From the NCBI RefSeq assembly GCF_000308655.1, contig NZ_BAGC01000113.1, forward strand, positions 1-64,000: 64,000 nt of DNA, written 5' to 3'. The translations under genes were made by a program, and so were the position numbers. Position 1 is the stretch's first letter, and the number at the start of each line of letters is the position of its first letter. Origin of the DNA: Nocardia niigatensis NBRC 100131 (lineage in GTDB: Bacteria; Actinomycetota; Actinomycetes; Mycobacteriales; Mycobacteriaceae). Under the pieces are notes generated by a model. That model did no database searches, was not told the DNA's origin, and worked only from the letters and a program-made list of their open reading frames with translations. Below, in pieces: positions 34,699 to 43,331 of the stretch.

Positions 34699-34726
34699 TT
34701 GACATGATAGTGAGCCAGGTTACATT
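34699..34726 (+). promoter_or_regulatory. Promoter of the inositol operon
   Basis: TTGACA at 34699-34704 and TACATT at 34721-34726 with a 16-base spacer form a good sigma70/SigA-type promoter on the plus strand. The operator palindrome begins on the very next base, so a bound repressor would cover the start point. The first gene of the operon starts at 34783. Confidence 0.75.
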
Positions 34727-34742
34727 GTTGGAGCGCTCCAAC
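34727..34742. promoter_or_regulatory. LacI-type operator, perfect palindrome
   Basis: GTTGGAGCGCTCCAAC is a perfect 16-base palindrome directly after the -10 box. GAGCGCTC with flanking AA/TT-like bases is the typical LacI-family core (central CG). It is the likely main operator of the inositol operon. Confidence 0.85.
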
Positions 34743-34782
34743 GAGCCTCCACGATGGCCAACGACGGGTCTGGGAAGTGCCG

Positions 34783-35688
34783 ATGACCGAACCGCTCCAT
34801 CCATTGCGTATCGCCGCCGCGCCGATCTCCTGGGGAGTCTGCGAAGTTCCCGGCTGGGGGCATGTCCTCGAACCGGACACCGTCCTGGCCGAGATGGCGA
34901 GCCTCGGCCTCACCGCCACCGAGTTCGGCCCACCCGGGTACCTGCCCGAGGACCCGGTCGAGCTACGAAAGACCCTGAGCGCCTACGGTATCGAGCCGAT
35001 CGGCGGTTTCCTCGCGCTGGCGCTGCACCACGAACCCGACCGGGCCCTGGTCGCCGCCCGCACCGCCGCCGTGCGGTTCGCGGCGGCGGACGCCGAGATC
35101 CTGGTGCTGGCCGCCGCCACCGGGCAGCACGGATACGACACCCGGACGCCCCTCGGCGACGACGAATGGAAGACCCTCGTGCACACCGCCGCCGCGATTC
35201 GCGAGATCGCCGCCGAGCACGGTCTGCGCGCGGTCCTGCACCCGCACGTGGGCACCCACGTGGAGACGGCCGCCGAGGTCGAGCGTTTCCTCGCCGACTC
35301 CGAGCTGGATCTGTGCCTGGACACCGGGCATCTGCTCATCGGCGGCACCGACCCGGTCGAGCTGGCGCGCCGTCACGCGGATCGGCTCGGGCACATCCAC
35401 CTCAAGGATGTCCGCGCGCGCCTGGCCGCCGAAGTGCGCAGCGGCAGTGCCGAATACAGCGAGGCCGTCCGGCGAGGGCTCTACGTTCCGCTGGGTACCG
35501 GGGATGTCGATATCGCGGCCCTGGTCCGCGAAGCGCACGCCGGGGGATACCGGGGCTGGTACGTGATCGAGCAGGACACCGCCTTGCGTCCCGGCGCGAC
35601 GGCGGAGGTCCCGACGGCCGCTGCCCGGCAAAGTCTGCGGCACCTGGCCGAGATCGGCGCCGGCGTCGCCTCGGCCCGGATGCAGTGA
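34783..35688 (+). CDS. iolE: Inosose dehydratase-like TIM-barrel protein
   Basis: A 301-residue xylose-isomerase-like TIM barrel: IAAAPISWGVCEVPGWG opening (iolE proteins read A..P..W), LVLAAATGQ, VLHPHVGTHVETAAEVERFL with metal-binding His/Glu, LCLDTGHLLIGGTDP, and HIHLKDVRARLAAEV, then IEQDTAL. These metal-site motifs match inosose dehydratase (IolE), which makes 3D-trihydroxycyclohexane-1,2-dione; an inosose isomerase is the alternative. It is the first gene behind the operator. A GTG six bases upstream could also serve as start. Confidence 0.8.
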   Translation: MTEPLHPLRIAAAPISWGVCEVPGWGHVLEPDTVLAEMASLGLTATEFGPPGYLPEDPVELRKTLSAYGIEPIGGFLALALHHEPDRALVAARTAAVRFAAADAEILVLAAATGQHGYDTRTPLGDDEWKTLVHTAAAIREIAAEHGLRAVLHPHVGTHVETAAEVERFLADSELDLCLDTGHLLIGGTDPVELARRHADRLGHIHLKDVRARLAAEVRSGSAEYSEAVRRGLYVPLGTGDVDIAALVREAHAGGYRGWYVIEQDTALRPGATAEVPTAAARQSLRHLAEIGAGVASARMQ

Positions 35689-35704
35689 GGAGGTGACGAC
35701 GACG

Positions 35705-36718
35705 ATGTCCGCAATCTCCCGATCGCGCCGAGTCCTTCTCGGCCGCCGCCCGCGCCGGCTGCGCCTGTTGCCCTGGTTCGCGGCGGCGGCGGTGCTCGCG
35801 GCCTGCAGCGGCCCCGGCGCCGATGTCACCGGACCCGCCCAGGCCCCGGCCGCGGTGGGCACCCTGAAGTCGGTGGCCGTGGTGACCCACGGTTCACCCG
35901 GCGACGCCTTCTGGAACGTGGTCAAGAACGGCGCGGAAGCCGCCGGGAGGGATCTCGGGGTCCGGGTCGAGTACAACTCCTCGGGCGATCCGACCCAGCA
36001 GGCCAAGCTCATCGACAATGCGGTGGCCCAGGGCGTGGACGGGCTGGTGGTGTCCATGGCCAATCCGGACGCGCTGAAGCCGTCGGTCGAGAAGGCCGTG
36101 GCCGCCGGGATTCCGGTGGTGACCATCAATTCCGGCGAGGCCGAGAGTGGCCGGTTCGGGGCCATCGGCCATGTCGGCCAGAGTGAGCGCATGGCCGGTG
36201 AGTCCGCGGGCAAGCGGCTGGCCGACGCCGGAAAACACAAGATGCTGTGCGTGATTCACGAGGCCGGGAATGTGGGCGCGAACGAACGCTGCGGCGGCGC
36301 CACCCAGGGCTTCGGGGCCGCGACCACGCTGCAGGTGGACATCAACAACCCGACCGATGTGCAGTCGCGCATCAAGGGCGCGCTGGAGGCCGATCGCGCC
36401 ATCGACGCGGTGCTGACGCTGAACTCGCAGATCGCCGCCCGCGCGGTGGACGCGGTGCGCGAGTCCGCCTCGAAGGCGACGGTCGCCACCTTCGACCTGA
36501 ATTCCGATGTGGTGAGCGCGATCCGGGCCGGGACCCTGTCGTTCGCGGTGGATCAGCAGCAATACGAGCAGGGCTATCTCCCGGTGGTGATGCTGAAGCT
36601 CTACAAGTCGAACCTGAACACCGTGGGCGGCGGCCATCCGGCGCAGACCGGTCCGGCGTTCGTGGACAAGGGCAATGTCGATGCCGTCGCCGCACTGGTC
36701 GGCCAGGGCACACGGTGA
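35705..36718 (+). CDS. Sugar (inositol) ABC transporter binding lipoprotein
   Basis: A 337-residue type I periplasmic-binding protein. Basic N-terminus, hydrophobic core LLPWFAAAAVLA and lipobox LAAC anchor it outside the cell. KSVAVVTHGSPGDAFWNVVKNGAE, VNSG-type TINSGEAESG, and VATFDLNSDVVSAIRAGTLSFAVDQQQYEQGYL are the pentose/inositol-binding family pattern (ribose/IbpA class). GAGGAGG at 35687-35693 precedes ATG 35705. It should deliver inositol to the permease that follows. Confidence 0.88.
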   Translation: MSAISRSRRVLLGRRPRRLRLLPWFAAAAVLAACSGPGADVTGPAQAPAAVGTLKSVAVVTHGSPGDAFWNVVKNGAEAAGRDLGVRVEYNSSGDPTQQAKLIDNAVAQGVDGLVVSMANPDALKPSVEKAVAAGIPVVTINSGEAESGRFGAIGHVGQSERMAGESAGKRLADAGKHKMLCVIHEAGNVGANERCGGATQGFGAATTLQVDINNPTDVQSRIKGALEADRAIDAVLTLNSQIAARAVDAVRESASKATVATFDLNSDVVSAIRAGTLSFAVDQQQYEQGYLPVVMLKLYKSNLNTVGGGHPAQTGPAFVDKGNVDAVAALVGQGTR

Positions 36719-36738
36719 ACGGGCCGGGAGACGTGGAA

Positions 36739-37791
36739 ATGACTACTACGACAACGACATCCGAGGTCCCCGTGGCCGCGCCGCCGGACCGGTCGGCCAT
36801 TCCGAACCGGCTGGTGACCCGACCCGGGGCGGGCGCGCTGCTGGGCGCGGTGGTGGTCTTCGTGTTCTTCAGCCTGGTCACCGCGAAATTCCTGCAGCCA
36901 CTGGGCATCTCGACCTGGCTGGACGACGCCTCCACGCTCGGCATCATGGCGGTGGCGGTGGCCCTGCTCATGATCGGCGGCGAGTTCGATCTGTCCACCG
37001 GCGTGATGACCGCCTCCACGGCGCTCATCACCGCGCTGCTGGCGGTGCACGCGGGCTGGAATGTGTGGTTCGCGCTGGTGGTTTCGCTGGCGTTCGCGCT
37101 CGCGGTGGGTGCGCTCAACGGCTGGGTGGTGATGCGCACCGGGCTGCCCAGTTTCATCGTCACCCTGGGCACGTTCCTGGCGTTGCAGGGCCTCAACCTC
37201 GGGGTGACGCGCTGGGCCACCGGCACCGTGCAGGTGTCCGGGGTGCGCGGCGCGGACGGATATCAGTCCGCCGGTTGGGTTTTCGCCGCCACCACCAAGA
37301 TCGGCAATGCCGGTATCCAGGCGTCGGTGGTGTGGTGGATCGTGGTCACCGCCGTCGCGGCGCTGGTGCTGGCGCGGACGCGGTTCGGCAACTGGATCTT
37401 CGCGGTCGGCGGCTCGCTGCCCACCGCCCGCGCGGTGGGCGTGCCGGCCACCCGCACCAAGATCCTGCTGTTCATGACCACCGCGTTCGCCGGGTGGATC
37501 GTGGGCGCGTGCAATCTGATGCGGTTCGCCGGCGTGCAGGCCAATCAGGGTGTGGGACTGGAGTTCCAGTACATCATCGCCGCGGTGATCGGCGGTTGCC
37601 TGCTGACCGGCGGGTTCGGTTCGGTGGTCGGCGCGGCCATCGGGGCGCTCATCTTCGGCATGGCGCGGCAGGGCATCGTGCTGGCGGGCTGGAACAGCGA
37701 CTGGTTCATGCTGTTCCTCGGCGTGCTGCTGTTCTCGGCCGTGCTGGTCAACAACGCATTCAAGAAGCGGGCGGAAAGGGTACGCCGATGA
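36739..37791 (+). CDS. Sugar (inositol) ABC transporter permease
   Basis: A 350-residue membrane protein with about ten hydrophobic segments and the RbsC/IatP family motifs: GGEFDLSTGVMTASTALITA (GGIDLSVG-like) and GTFLALQGLNLGVT; the cytoplasmic coupling region RTRFGNWIFAVGGSLPTARAVGVPATRTKI is the classic GNxxxAxGGNxxAA..GI segment. It overlaps the ATPase start by four bases (ATGA). Confidence 0.88.
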   Translation: MTTTTTTSEVPVAAPPDRSAIPNRLVTRPGAGALLGAVVVFVFFSLVTAKFLQPLGISTWLDDASTLGIMAVAVALLMIGGEFDLSTGVMTASTALITALLAVHAGWNVWFALVVSLAFALAVGALNGWVVMRTGLPSFIVTLGTFLALQGLNLGVTRWATGTVQVSGVRGADGYQSAGWVFAATTKIGNAGIQASVVWWIVVTAVAALVLARTRFGNWIFAVGGSLPTARAVGVPATRTKILLFMTTAFAGWIVGACNLMRFAGVQANQGVGLEFQYIIAAVIGGCLLTGGFGSVVGAAIGALIFGMARQGIVLAGWNSDWFMLFLGVLLFSAVLVNNAFKKRAERVRR

Positions 37792-38591
37792 CCGCGACGG
37801 ACAACGACAGCGCGGTGCCGCTCATCGAAACGATCGGCATCGGAAAGAGTTACGGCGGCGTGGTGGCGCTGCGCGACGTGTCGACGGCGGTGAGAGCCGG
37901 TGAGGTCACCTGCGTGCTGGGCGACAATGGCGCGGGCAAGTCGACCCTGATCAAGATCCTGGCCGGCGTGCACCAGCACGACAGCGGAGAGCTGCGTATC
38001 GAGGGCGAGCCGACACGGTTGTCCTCACCGCGTGCGACGCTGGACCTCGGTATCGCCACGGTGTACCAGGATCTGGCAGTGGTGCCGCTGATGAGCGTGT
38101 GGCGCAACTTCGTGCTCGGTTCCGAGCCCGTCAAACGCTTCGGCCCACTCGAACTGCTGGACCGCAGGCAAGCGCAGGACATCGCCCGGAAAGGGCTGGC
38201 GGACATGGGGATCGACATTCCCGATCTGGAACAGCCGGTGGGCACGCTCTCCGGCGGTCAGCGCCAGTGCGTGGCGATCGCCCGTGCCGTGCACTACGGG
38301 GCCAAGGTGCTGATCCTCGACGAACCGACCGCGGCGCTGGGCGTGAAACAGGCCGGCGTGGTGCTGCGGTATGTCGTACAGGCCCGGGATCGCGGGCTGG
38401 GCGTTGTGCTGATCACCCACAATCCGCATCACGCCTACCCGGTCGGTGACCGCTTCCTGCTGCTCGAGCGCGGGTCGGTGCTCGGCAGCTACGAGAAGTC
38501 CGAGATCGACCTCACCGAGCTGACCCGGCAGATGGCGGGCGGCGCGGAACTCGAGGCACTGCAACACGAATTGGAGCGGGTGGAGTCGTGA
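37788..38591 (+). CDS. Sugar (inositol) ABC transporter ATPase, single domain
   Basis: A 267-residue ATP-binding subunit: Walker A GDNGAGKST, Q-loop VYQDLAVVP, signature LSGGQRQCVAIARA, Walker B VLILDEPTAALG and H-loop ITHNPHHA. It is half the size of the RbsA type, like the fructose FrcA class, so two copies must assemble. It overlaps both neighbours by four bases (ATGA and GTGA), which couples translation. Confidence 0.9.
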   Translation: MTATDNDSAVPLIETIGIGKSYGGVVALRDVSTAVRAGEVTCVLGDNGAGKSTLIKILAGVHQHDSGELRIEGEPTRLSSPRATLDLGIATVYQDLAVVPLMSVWRNFVLGSEPVKRFGPLELLDRRQAQDIARKGLADMGIDIPDLEQPVGTLSGGQRQCVAIARAVHYGAKVLILDEPTAALGVKQAGVVLRYVVQARDRGLGVVLITHNPHHAYPVGDRFLLLERGSVLGSYEKSEIDLTELTRQMAGGAELEALQHELERVES

Positions 38592-39526
38592 CCGAGCTGG
38601 AGGTGCTGACGATCGGCCGGGTCGGCGTCGACCTCTATCCGCAGCAGAGCGGGGTGCCGCTCGCCGAGGTGTCGACCTTCGCGAAATTCCTCGGCGGCAC
38701 GGCCACCAATGTGGCGGTGGCGGCGGCGCGGCTGGGCCGTCGCACCGCGGTGCTGACGAAGGTAGGGCCGGACGGGTTCGGGGATTTCGTGCGGAATGCC
38801 CTGGCCGGTTTCGGGGTATCGCCCCGGTATGTGGGGACGGCGCCGGGATTGCAGACGCCGGTGGTGTTCTGCGAACTGAATCCGCCCGCCGACCCGCCGC
38901 TGCTGTTCTACCGCGCGCCGATCGCACCGGACCTCACGCTCACGGAGGGCGAGATCCCTTGGGAAGTCGTCGATTCCGTGCCGCTGCTGTGGGTGACCGG
39001 GACCGGGGTGAGCGCCGAGCCCGGCCGCACCACCCAGCGGGCGATCCTGGCCCGCCGGGCCCGGCGCGGGCACACCGTGCTGGATCTGGACTACCGGCCC
39101 ATGTTCTGGCCCGACGCGGCGACCGCGCGCGCCGAGATCGGCTGGATGGTCGATCACGTGAATGTGGTGGTGGGCAATCGAACCGAGGTGGAGGTGGCGG
39201 TCGGCACCGCCGATCCCGACCTCGCCGCGGATCGGCTGCTGGCCCGCGGGGTCCGGCTGGCCGTGGTCAAACGCGGTGCGGAGGGGGTGCTCATCGCCAC
39301 CGCCGCCGAGCGCTGGACGGTGCCGCCGTGCCGGGTGGAGGTGCGGTGCGGGCTGGGCGCGGGCGACGGATTCGGCGGCGCGCTCATTCACGGGCTGTTG
39401 TCCGGGTGGTCGCCGCATCGCCTGGCCGCCTACGCCAATGCCGCCGGCGCGCTGGTGGCGTCCCGGCTGGCCTGCGCCGACGCCATGCCGACCGATGCCG
39501 AGATCGAGGAGATGCTATGCACCTGA
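38588..39526 (+). CDS. iolC: 5-dehydro-2-deoxygluconokinase
   Basis: A 312-residue PfkB-family kinase. It starts with GTG at 38588 overlapping the ATPase stop (GTGA). It begins LTIGRVGVDLYPQQSGVPL, the iolC signature, then FLGGTATNVAVAAARLG (substrate Gly-Gly) and GLGAGDGFGGALIHGL (catalytic Asp in GAGDGF). It phosphorylates 2-deoxy-5-keto-D-gluconate at C6. The next gene overlaps its last ten bases. Confidence 0.92.
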   Translation: MTELEVLTIGRVGVDLYPQQSGVPLAEVSTFAKFLGGTATNVAVAAARLGRRTAVLTKVGPDGFGDFVRNALAGFGVSPRYVGTAPGLQTPVVFCELNPPADPPLLFYRAPIAPDLTLTEGEIPWEVVDSVPLLWVTGTGVSAEPGRTTQRAILARRARRGHTVLDLDYRPMFWPDAATARAEIGWMVDHVNVVVGNRTEVEVAVGTADPDLAADRLLARGVRLAVVKRGAEGVLIATAAERWTVPPCRVEVRCGLGAGDGFGGALIHGLLSGWSPHRLAAYANAAGALVASRLACADAMPTDAEIEEMLCT

Positions 39527-40410
39527 CCGATGCGCGCTGGGACGAACTGCTCCAAACCCGCGCCACGGATCCCGAGGCCGTCCGGCGCGCGTACGCCGAC
39601 CGGCGTCGCCGCCCGAATCTGCTGTCGGACCGGGGAACCCTGTTCCTGGTGGCGGCCGATCACCCGGCCCGCGGCGCGCTCGGCGTCGGCGCGGATCGCA
39701 CCGCCATGGCCGATCGGCGCACCCTGCTGGAACGGCTGCTCATCGCGCTGGACAACCCGGCCGTCGACGGCGTGCTCGGCTCGCCCGACATCGTGGAGGA
39801 ACTGCTCCTGCTGGATGCGGTGCACGAGAAGATCGTCATCGGCTCCATGAACCGCGGCGGCCTGGCCGGCGCCGACTGGGAGATAGACGACCGTTTCACC
39901 GGGTACGACGCCGAATCCCTGGTGAAGTTCCGCCTCGACGGCGGGAAAATGCTACTGCGCCTGGTCGATTCGGATCCAGGCACCATACCGACCTTGGAAG
40001 CTTGCGCCCGCGCGGTCTCCGAACTGGCCGAGCACGGGCTGATGGCCATGGTCGAACCGCTGCCCTACGCCCGCGACGCCTCCGGCACGCTCACCATGCA
40101 CAAGGACGCCGCCGCGCTGCAACGCGCCATCACGGTCGCCTCGGGACTGGGTGTCACCTCCGCCTACACCTGGCTGAAAATCCCTGCCCCCGAGGATGTC
40201 TCGGTTCTCGACGCCACCACCCTGCCGGTCGTCGTCCTCGGCGGCGCGCCCTCCGGTGATCCGGAATCCGATCTGGCCTCCTGGGGTTCGGCCCTGCGCC
40301 ACGATGTCGCGCGCGGCCTGGTGGTGGGCCGCAGCCTGCTCTACCCGCCCGACGGGAATGTGGCCGGCGCGGTGCACGCGGCCGCCCAGGTGCTGGAGGC
40401 GGCGCGATGA
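39517..40410 (+). CDS. Cgl0159-like class I aldolase of inositol operons
   Basis: A 297-residue TIM-barrel protein related to DeoC/FbaB-class aldolases: LFLVAADHPARGALGVG opening, VDGVLGSPDIVEELLLLD, KIVIGSMNRGGLAGADWEID, ESLVKFRLDGGKMLLRLVD with candidate Schiff-base Lys residues, and GLMAMVEPLPY and TSAYTWLKIP strands. As I recall this matches Corynebacterium Cgl0159 in its iol cluster. It stands where an IolJ aldolase would be needed, so it probably cleaves 6-phospho-5-dehydro-2-deoxygluconate to dihydroxyacetone phosphate and malonate semialdehyde; that is inferred from position. Confidence 0.75.
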   Translation: MHLTDARWDELLQTRATDPEAVRRAYADRRRRPNLLSDRGTLFLVAADHPARGALGVGADRTAMADRRTLLERLLIALDNPAVDGVLGSPDIVEELLLLDAVHEKIVIGSMNRGGLAGADWEIDDRFTGYDAESLVKFRLDGGKMLLRLVDSDPGTIPTLEACARAVSELAEHGLMAMVEPLPYARDASGTLTMHKDAAALQRAITVASGLGVTSAYTWLKIPAPEDVSVLDATTLPVVVLGGAPSGDPESDLASWGSALRHDVARGLVVGRSLLYPPDGNVAGAVHAAAQVLEAAR

Positions 40411-41297
40411 AGCATCTGCATCGCCCGGCAGGTGTGCTGGCCGACTCGACCGATCCCGTACTGCTGACCCCCGAGGACGCGGGCTGGACCTATACCGGGT
40501 TGCGGGTGCTGCGGCTGTCGGCGGGGGAGCGGCGGGTGGTGCGCACGGGTGAATTCGAGGCGTTCGTGCTGCCGCTGGCCGGGTCCTGCGCCGTGCGGGT
40601 CGATGGGCTGGTGTTCGAACTTGCCGGGCGGGCTTCGGTTTTCAGCCGGGTCACCGACTTCGCCTATGTGCCACGCGATGCGGAAGTGGAGCTGTCGACG
40701 GTGGCGGGCATCGAGGTCGCGCTGCCGATGGCGCGGTGCGGAAACCGCCTGACGCCGAAATATGGTCCGGCCGAGCAGGTTCCGGTTGAGGTGCGCGGGG
40801 CGGGACGAGCGACGCGGCAGGTCACCAACTTCGGGACGCCGGGAGCCTGGCAGCACGCCGACAAGCTGAACGCGTGCGAACTCCTCACCCCCGACGGGAA
40901 CTGGTCCTCGTATCCGCCGCACAAGCACGACGAGGCCTCCGAATGTGAGGTCGTCAACGAGGAGATCTACTACTTCCGCATCGCCGGACGCGACGGAATC
41001 ACCCCGGGCCCCGAGGGTTTCGGCATGCACCGCACCTACACCCTCGACGGATCCCTGGACGAGAACGTGGCGGTCCGGGACGGGGATGTGTTCCTGGTGC
41101 CGCACGGCTATCACGGTCCGTGCATCGCCGCGCCCGGGTATCCCATGTACTACCTGAACGTGCTGGCCGGACCCGCGCCCGAGCGTTCCATGGCCTTCTG
41201 CGACGACCCCGCGCACGCCTGGGTGCGGGCGGGATGGGCGAGCGAGGCGGCGGATCCGCGGTGCCCGGTCACCTCCCACGAAGGACGGCTCGCATGA
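40407..41297 (+). CDS. iolB: 5-deoxy-glucuronate isomerase
   Basis: A 296-residue bicupin. Metal-site motif SSYPPHKHDE (IolB reads S.YPPHKHD) and VFLVPHGYHGPCIAAPGYPMYYLNVLAGP near the C-terminus are both diagnostic. EIYYFRI lies between. It converts 5-deoxy-D-glucuronate to 2-deoxy-5-keto-D-gluconate. It overlaps the aldolase stop by four bases and the iolD start by four. Confidence 0.95.
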   Translation: MKHLHRPAGVLADSTDPVLLTPEDAGWTYTGLRVLRLSAGERRVVRTGEFEAFVLPLAGSCAVRVDGLVFELAGRASVFSRVTDFAYVPRDAEVELSTVAGIEVALPMARCGNRLTPKYGPAEQVPVEVRGAGRATRQVTNFGTPGAWQHADKLNACELLTPDGNWSSYPPHKHDEASECEVVNEEIYYFRIAGRDGITPGPEGFGMHRTYTLDGSLDENVAVRDGDVFLVPHGYHGPCIAAPGYPMYYLNVLAGPAPERSMAFCDDPAHAWVRAGWASEAADPRCPVTSHEGRLA

Positions 41298-43159
41298 TGC
41301 TCACCACCGCGCAGGCCCTGGTGACCTGGCTGGTCGCGCAGCGCTCGGAAACCCTCGAGGGCGGCGAAGTCCCGCTGTTCCCCGCGGCTTTCGGCATCTT
41401 CGGGCACGGCAATGTGCTGGGCCTCGGCACCGCGCTCGCCGAGCATCGGGACGCGCTGCCGCTGTGGCGCGGGCACACCGAGGAGGGCATGGCGCTGGCG
41501 GCCGTCGGGCTGGCCAAGGCCACGCAGCGGCGGCAGGTCGGCATCGCCACCTCCTCGATCGGGCCGGGCGCGCTGAACATGGTGACCGCCGCCGGTGTGG
41601 CACACGCGAATCGGCTGCCCGTGCTCCTGCTGCCCGGCGACACGTTCGTCAGCCGCGCGCCCGATCCGGTACTGCAGCAGGTCGAGCACTTCGGCGACCC
41701 GACCGTCACGGTCAACGACGCATTCCGGGCGGTGAGCCGCTATTTCGACCGGATCACCCGGCCCGAGCAGCTGCTGGCGACGCTGCCGCAGGTGGCGCGG
41801 ATCCTCACCGACCCGGCCGAGGCCGGGCCCGTGGTGCTGGCTCTGCCGCAGGACGTCCAGGCCGAGACCTGCGACTTTCCCGATGCGCTGTTCGAACCGG
41901 TCGTGCATCGTGTACCGCGCCCGCGGCCGGATCGGCGCGGTGTCACCGAGGCCGCCCGCGTCCTGCGCGCCGCGCAACGTCCCCTGCTCGTCCTCGGTGG
42001 TGGCGTCCGGTTTTCCGGGGCGGGCGGGCAGGCGCTGGAATTCGCTGAGCACCACGGGATTCCGGTGACAGAGACCACCGCGGGGCGCACGCTGGTCCCG
42101 CACGAGCATCCGTTGTACGCGGGACCGCTGGGCATCACCGGCGCGGCGTCGGCCAATACCCTCGCCGCGGCCGCGGATGTGGTGCTGGCGGTCGGCACCC
42201 GCCTGCAGGACTTCACCACCGCGTCCTGGACGGTCTTCGCGCCGGAAGTCCGTCTGGTCCATATCAATACCGCCCGCTTCGACGCTGTGAAGCACGGCGC
42301 GCTTGCGGTGGTCGGCGACGCCGATGCGGCGTTGCGAGACCTGGAACCCGAACTGGCCCAGTGGCTTGCCGACCCGGATTGGACGGCCCGGGCGGCCGCG
42401 GTCCGCGCGGACTGGGACGCGCACATCGACAAACTCCGCGCGCCGACGCCGGGGACACCCAGCTACGCGCAGATCGTCGGCGCCGTGAACGAGCTCAGCG
42501 ATGCCGCCGACTACGTCATGACAGCATCCGGCGGGCTGCCCGGTGAGCTGGTGGGCGGCTGGCGCGCGGCCGGGGGCGTGCCGACCATGGACGTCGAATA
42601 CGGCTTCTCCTGCATGGGATACGAGCTGGCCGGCGCCTGGGGCGCGGCGCTGGCCCGGGCGCAGTCCGGCGGCGCCGCATCGGAGGGCCTGGTCACCACG
42701 CTGCTCGGGGACGGCTCCTACCTGATGCTCAACTCCGAGCTCTACTCCGCCGCCTTCGCCGGGCACCCGCTGGTCGCGGTGGTGTGCGACAACGACGGAT
42801 ACGCGGTCATCGCGCGACTGCAGGAGGGACAAGGGGCCGAGCCTTTCAACAACTTCTACGCCGATTGCCGCACCACCCACGCCACTCCGCCCCGGGTCGA
42901 CTTCGCCGCCCACGCGCGGGCGCTGGGTTGTGCGGTGTTCACCGCGAGCGAACTCGGCGACTTCCGTGCGGCGTACGCGAGCGCCCGCGATGCCGCCCGG
43001 AGCGAGCGGCGGCCCGCCGTCGTGGTGGTCCGCACCCGGCCGTCGACCTGGACCGAGGCCGGGGCCTGGTGGGAAGTCGGTGTGCCGCCGCATCTCTCGG
43101 GCCGCGCCGAATTCGACCGGGTGAAACCGGGTCAGCTGCGCTACACGCATCCCGCGTAA
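41294..43159 (+). CDS. iolD: 3D-(3,5/4)-trihydroxycyclohexane-1,2-dione acylhydrolase
   Basis: A 621-residue thiamine-diphosphate enzyme. GHGNVLGLG and HTEEGMALAAVGLAKA (the activating Glu) lie in the N-terminal PYR domain; the C-terminal PP domain has GYELAGAWGAALA, LLGDGSYLMLNSEL (GDG metal motif) and CDNDGYAVIARLQ. Length and the GIFGHGNVLGLG start fit IolD, which opens the ring to 5-deoxy-glucuronate. It is the last gene of the operon. iolA (malonate semialdehyde dehydrogenase) is not in the window. Confidence 0.95.
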   Translation: MMLTTAQALVTWLVAQRSETLEGGEVPLFPAAFGIFGHGNVLGLGTALAEHRDALPLWRGHTEEGMALAAVGLAKATQRRQVGIATSSIGPGALNMVTAAGVAHANRLPVLLLPGDTFVSRAPDPVLQQVEHFGDPTVTVNDAFRAVSRYFDRITRPEQLLATLPQVARILTDPAEAGPVVLALPQDVQAETCDFPDALFEPVVHRVPRPRPDRRGVTEAARVLRAAQRPLLVLGGGVRFSGAGGQALEFAEHHGIPVTETTAGRTLVPHEHPLYAGPLGITGAASANTLAAAADVVLAVGTRLQDFTTASWTVFAPEVRLVHINTARFDAVKHGALAVVGDADAALRDLEPELAQWLADPDWTARAAAVRADWDAHIDKLRAPTPGTPSYAQIVGAVNELSDAADYVMTASGGLPGELVGGWRAAGGVPTMDVEYGFSCMGYELAGAWGAALARAQSGGAASEGLVTTLLGDGSYLMLNSELYSAAFAGHPLVAVVCDNDGYAVIARLQEGQGAEPFNNFYADCRTTHATPPRVDFAAHARALGCAVFTASELGDFRAAYASARDAARSERRPAVVVVRTRPSTWTEAGAWWEVGVPPHLSGRAEFDRVKPGQLRYTHPA

Positions 43160-43331
43160 TCCGGCGCCCCCGGTGGCGGGTCAGGGTAAATCGGGGCATA
43201 CCGCCGGAGGGGTGACCCGCGCGCCGAATCTATGGCAGACTCGGCGCGAATACGCGTCGGCCGATGGGCGACCGGCGGTGTCGATCGAACCGCACGCGGT
43301 GTGCACGGGGTACGGGAGTTTGAAGGTCGCA

